A stretch of 64,000 nt of DNA from Thalassovita sp. (lineage in GTDB: Bacteria; Pseudomonadota; Alphaproteobacteria; Rhodobacterales; Rhodobacteraceae). The translations under genes and the position numbers were made by a program. Where the stretch lies: the NCBI RefSeq assembly GCF_963691685.1, contig NZ_OY829290.1:3559501-3623500 (forward strand), written 5' to 3'. How positions within the stretch are numbered: position 1 is the stretch's first letter; each line of letters opens with the position of its first letter. Shown here one piece after another: positions 61,089-64,000 of this stretch. The notes under the pieces are model-generated. The model was not told where the DNA came from. It did not search any database and worked only from the letters and a program-made list of their open reading frames with translations.

Positions 61089-62336
61089 ATGACAACATCC
61101 CGCATTCCCGGGCTGCATAAGATGGGGCGCGCCGAACGGCTGGAGGCCGTGGCAAGCGCCGCTGACCTCAGCGCAGACACCAAGACAGCCCTGAGCCGCA
61201 ACAGTGCCACCGCGGATCTGGCGGATCACCTGTCGGAAAACGTGATCTCAACCATTGAGGTGCCGCTGGGGGTGGCCACTAATCTGGTGGTCGATGGCAC
61301 GGAGGTGCTGGTGCCGATGGCGACCGAGGAAAGCTCGGTCATTGCGGCGGTCTGCAACGGCGCACGCGCCTGCCGCCCAAGCGGCGGCGTGGTGACAGAG
61401 GCGGACGATCCCGTGATGATCGCGCAGGTGCAGATCACCAATGTGCCAGATGTCGCGGCAGGTCAGGCAGCCCTCTTGGCGCAGGAGGCCACGATCAAAT
61501 CGGTCTGCGACGGATGTGACCCGATGCTGGTGTCGCTGGGCGGCGGGTTTCGCGGGCTAGAGGCGCGGGCGCTGGAAAACGGTATGCTGGTTCTGCACCT
61601 GCATGTGGATGTGCGTGACGCGATGGGGGCCAACACGGTCAACACCATGGCCGAAACGCTGGCGCCACAGATCGAAACCTGGACCGGCGGCACCGTAGGG
61701 CTGCGCATCCTGTCAAACCTTGCTGACAGGCGGCTGGTGCGCGCCCGGGCCCGCTGGGCGGCGGAGGAGATTGGCGCCGACACAGTGGCAGACATCCTCA
61801 ACGCCTATGCTTTCGCCGCCGCTGACCCCTACCGGGCCGCGACCCACAACAAGGGGATCATGAACGGCATTGATGCCGTGGCATTGGCCACCATGAACGA
61901 CACCCGCGCGATTGAAGCCGGGGCGCACGCCTATGCCGCCACCCGTGGTCCAGGCTATGCGCCGCTGACCCGCTATTGGCAGGAGGGGGAGGATCTGATG
62001 GGGGAAATTGAGTTGCCCCTGGCCATGGGCATCGTCGGCGGGGCCACCCGCGCCCATCCCACCGCACAGGCCGCGCTGAAAATCATGCAGGCAGACGGCG
62101 CAGACCGATTGTCCCGGGTGACGGCGGCTGTGGGGTTAATCCAGAACTTCTCGGCCCTGCGCGCCTTGGCCACCGAAGGCATTCAACGCGGCCACATGAG
62201 CCTGCATGCCCGCAACGTCGCCATCACCGCAGGGGCAACCGGGGCGCAGGTGGATCAGATCGCACAGGAGATGATCGCCCGCAAAACCATCCGCGAAGAT
62301 GTGGCCCGGGCCTTGCTGTCAGAAGGGGCGCCCTAA
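61089..62336 (+). CDS. mvaA: Class II (degradative-type) hydroxymethylglutaryl-CoA reductase
   Basis: 415 aa, close to the 428 aa of the Pseudomonas mevalonii enzyme. The catalytic residues are Glu in VPMATEESSVI, Lys in ATHNKGIMNGID, Asp in ATMNDTRAIEA and His in RGHMSLHARN. ENVISTIEVPLGVA and DVRDAMGANTVNTM bind HMG-CoA and NAD(H). It probably oxidises mevalonate plus CoA to HMG-CoA. No other mevalonate gene is in the window; roseobacters normally make isoprenoids by the MEP route, so a catabolic role is likely. Confidence 0.88.
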   Translation: MTTSRIPGLHKMGRAERLEAVASAADLSADTKTALSRNSATADLADHLSENVISTIEVPLGVATNLVVDGTEVLVPMATEESSVIAAVCNGARACRPSGGVVTEADDPVMIAQVQITNVPDVAAGQAALLAQEATIKSVCDGCDPMLVSLGGGFRGLEARALENGMLVLHLHVDVRDAMGANTVNTMAETLAPQIETWTGGTVGLRILSNLADRRLVRARARWAAEEIGADTVADILNAYAFAAADPYRAATHNKGIMNGIDAVALATMNDTRAIEAGAHAYAATRGPGYAPLTRYWQEGEDLMGEIELPLAMGIVGGATRAHPTAQAALKIMQADGADRLSRVTAAVGLIQNFSALRALATEGIQRGHMSLHARNVAITAGATGAQVDQIAQEMIARKTIREDVARALLSEGAP

Positions 62337-62342
62337 GACGGC

Positions 62343-63098
62343 TTAAACAAACTGCTCCCGCAGCAGCCGTTCTTCCAATCCGTGACCGGGGTCAAACAGC
62401 ATGTTGTGGGAAATCTCCGGCTCAGACTGGATTTCCACCGACAGGACATTGGGCACCAATGTGCTGTCAGCCTCAGCCATCACCGGGCGTTTGCCCGGCT
62501 CAATCACATCAAAACGCACCTTCGCCGTGGAGGGCAGCAAGGCCCCCCGCCAGCGCCGGGGGCGGAACGGCGCAATCGCGGTCAGCGCCAGCACATCCGA
62601 TCCAATCGGCAGGATCGGCCCATGGGCGGAATAGTTATAGGCGGTGGACCCCGCCGGCGTCGAAATCAGCGCCCCATCGCAGACCAGTTCCTCCATCCGC
62701 AGGCGCCCGTCGATTGTGATCCGCAGCTTCGCCGCCTGTGATCCTGAGCGCAGGACCGAGACCTCATTCAGCGCCAATTCGCGATGTTTGGTGCCATCTG
62801 CGCAGGTCGCCAACATGGAAAGCGGGTGAATCACCGCCTCCTCCGCCTGCTGCAGACGTTCCATCAGATCGCCCTCGGCATATTCGTTCATCAAAAAGCC
62901 AACGGTGCCGCGATTCATCCCGTAGACAGGTTTCGCCAGATCACGGGTCCTGTGCAGCGTGGCCAGCATGAAACCGTCACCGCCCAAAGCGACGATCACA
63001 TCGGCCTCGGCCTCCTCGACATTGCCATAGCGGCTGATCAGCGCGGCACGGCCGGTTTGGGCCGATGGGCTGTCACTGGCGACAAATGCGATTTTCAT
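62343..63098 (-). CDS. nadK: NAD kinase
   Basis: 251 aa, the short alphaproteobacterial type. It phosphorylates NAD to NADP. The nucleotide motif is VIVALGGDGFMLATLH, and NAD binding is in LNEVSVLRSG and STPAGSTAYNYSAHGPILP. It is convergent with mvaA, with a 6-bp gap. The start at 63098 has no strong ribosome site. Confidence 0.93.
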   Translation of the reverse strand: MKIAFVASDSPSAQTGRAALISRYGNVEEAEADVIVALGGDGFMLATLHRTRDLAKPVYGMNRGTVGFLMNEYAEGDLMERLQQAEEAVIHPLSMLATCADGTKHRELALNEVSVLRSGSQAAKLRITIDGRLRMEELVCDGALISTPAGSTAYNYSAHGPILPIGSDVLALTAIAPFRPRRWRGALLPSTAKVRFDVIEPGKRPVMAEADSTLVPNVLSVEIQSEPEISHNMLFDPGHGLEERLLREQFV

Positions 63099-63285
63099 AG
63101 TTAACCCGGCACCCTGTAGTTTCCGATAGGCGTCATTCGTGCCGATCGAAACACAAGTTCACAGCAAGTACCACCCCTGCCGCCAACACACGCCACTTGG
63201 TCGCATTCATAGCTTTCCGATTCACCATTATTCCGTTACCTAGCCGCCAACCCTATCCCATGACCCAGCCATGACGGAGCGTCCC
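63099..63285. other. Divergent nadK-glyA intergenic region
   Basis: No gene, tRNA or clear riboswitch is seen. It must carry both promoters. No glycine or tetrahydrofolate aptamer could be recognised by eye. Confidence 0.4.
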
Positions 63286-64000
63286 ATGTCCGATACCGGT
63301 TTCTTCACCGAAAGCCTCTCTTCCCGCGATCCTGAGCTGTTTGGCTCCATCACCGATGAGCTGGGCCGCCAGCGCAACGAGATCGAGCTGATCGCCTCGG
63401 AAAACATCGTCTCTGCCGCCGTGATGGAAGCGCAGGGTTCGGTGATGACCAACAAATACGCCGAAGGCTACCCGGGCCGCCGCTACTATGGCGGTTGCCA
63501 GTATGTCGATGTGGCCGAAAACCTGGCCATTGAGCGCGCGAAAGAGCTGTTCGGCTGTGAGTTCGCCAATGTGCAGCCCAACTCGGGCAGCCAGGCCAAC
63601 CAGGGCGCCTTCATGGCGATGATCAAACCCGGTGACACCATCCTGGGAATGAACCTGGCCTCCGGTGGTCACCTGACCCACGGCGCCGCGCCGAACCAGT
63701 CGGGCAAATGGTTCAACGCCGTTCAGTATGGCGTACGTCAGCAGGACAACCTGATCGACTATGACGAAGTTGCCGCCCTGGCCCGTGAGCACAAGCCGGC
63801 GCTGATCATTGCCGGTGGTTCTGCCATCCCGCGTCAGATCGATTTCGCCAAGTTCCGTGAGATCGCTGATGAGGTTGGCGCCTACCTGATGGTAGACATG
63901 GCCCACTTCGCCGGTCTGGTTGCTGCGGGTGAACACCCCTCGCCCTTCCCCTATGCGGATGTGGCCACCACCACCACCCACAAGACCCTGCGCGGTCCGC
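63286..64000 (+). CDS. glyA: Serine hydroxymethyltransferase (3' end cut by window)
   Basis: 238 codons are present of the usual 430 or so. It moves a one-carbon unit between serine and tetrahydrofolate with PLP. The N-terminal part has IELIASENIVSAAVMEAQGS, NKYAEGYPGRRYYGG and NVQPNSGSQANQGAF; VDMAHFAGLVAAG and the PLP-binding Lys in TTTTHKTLRGP close the window. GGAG lies before the ATG at 63286; an in-frame ATG at 63271 is an alternative. Confidence 0.95.
   Translation, partial: MSDTGFFTESLSSRDPELFGSITDELGRQRNEIELIASENIVSAAVMEAQGSVMTNKYAEGYPGRRYYGGCQYVDVAENLAIERAKELFGCEFANVQPNSGSQANQGAFMAMIKPGDTILGMNLASGGHLTHGAAPNQSGKWFNAVQYGVRQQDNLIDYDEVAALAREHKPALIIAGGSAIPRQIDFAKFREIADEVGAYLMVDMAHFAGLVAAGEHPSPFPYADVATTTTHKTLRGP

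Noticed and set aside
63099..63285. Possible riboswitch before glyA
   Set aside because: No aptamer core or paired elements could be recognised.
1..64000. CRISPR arrays, rRNA genes, prophage structural genes
   Set aside because: No regularly spaced repeats, no rRNA sequence and no capsid, tail or terminase genes were seen.

Overview
The window looks like a chromosomal segment of a marine alphaproteobacterium of the Rhodobacteraceae (Roseobacter group). The signs are high GC with strong third-position GC bias, a bioMNY biotin transporter, a MaeB-type malic enzyme, propionyl-CoA synthetase with TTTGCAAA boxes upstream, a beta-oxidation cluster led by MerR regulators, and many Gly/Ala-rich core proteins in short overlapping operons. 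No species is claimed.

Positions 1 to about 12,700 are accessory DNA. A YdiF-type CoA-transferase (cut by the left edge) has palindromic operators upstream. Next come two diverged copies of one IS3-family element (1924-3467 and 5014-6307), a 167-bp internally deleted derivative with perfect ends (3469-3635), an IS3-group tail, and a decayed IS5 transposase. Between the IS copies lie two small thioredoxin-fold genes (redoxin and DUF3088). After a CBS-domain membrane protein, an integrated-element module follows: a broken tyrosine integrase, a zinc-ribbon protein, a winged-helix-like protein, an AlpA-type regulator under a perfect palindrome, and an int - 25-codon ORF - hypothetical operon with a P4-type integrase (11439-12626).

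From about 12,900 to the right edge the sequence is compact core genome. In order: alcohol dehydrogenase and thioesterase; ABC1 kinase; acyl-CoA synthetase; ABC exporter; Lrp regulator and LysE exporter; tRNA-Gly; bioMNY; a fosX-DUF1992-yedK operon; a secreted 5'-nucleotidase; DUF952-pyrD-arsC with overlapping stops and starts; two PaaI thioesterases with a MATE exporter; two MerR genes leading a fatty-acid oxidation cluster (fadE, GST, fadA, fadB); a Ca/Na antiporter; a TetR-SDR divergon; a sulfotransferase; a second acyl-CoA synthetase; a pseudo-M48 membrane protein; a SPOR protein; the cdd-deoA-deoB-add-upp nucleoside salvage operon; maeB with an overlapping LAS-type peptidase gene; prpE; a seven-haem cytochrome c with a TPR-like tail; a degradative HMG-CoA reductase; nadK; and glyA (cut by the right edge).

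Several parts act on acyl-CoA or short organic acids (CoA-transferase, two acyl-CoA synthetases, three thioesterases, fadE/A/B, prpE, HMG-CoA reductase, maeB), which fits a heterotroph using fatty acids and other carboxylates. The most unusual signals are a 73-nt invariant block with A7G and hairpins in otherwise diverged IS copies, the 167-bp IS derivative, a FosX-like enzyme with all key residues, a degenerate M48 domain, an unrecognised LAS peptidase, and a recurring AGTATTT...GAA intergenic motif that once forms a perfect 20-bp inverted repeat.
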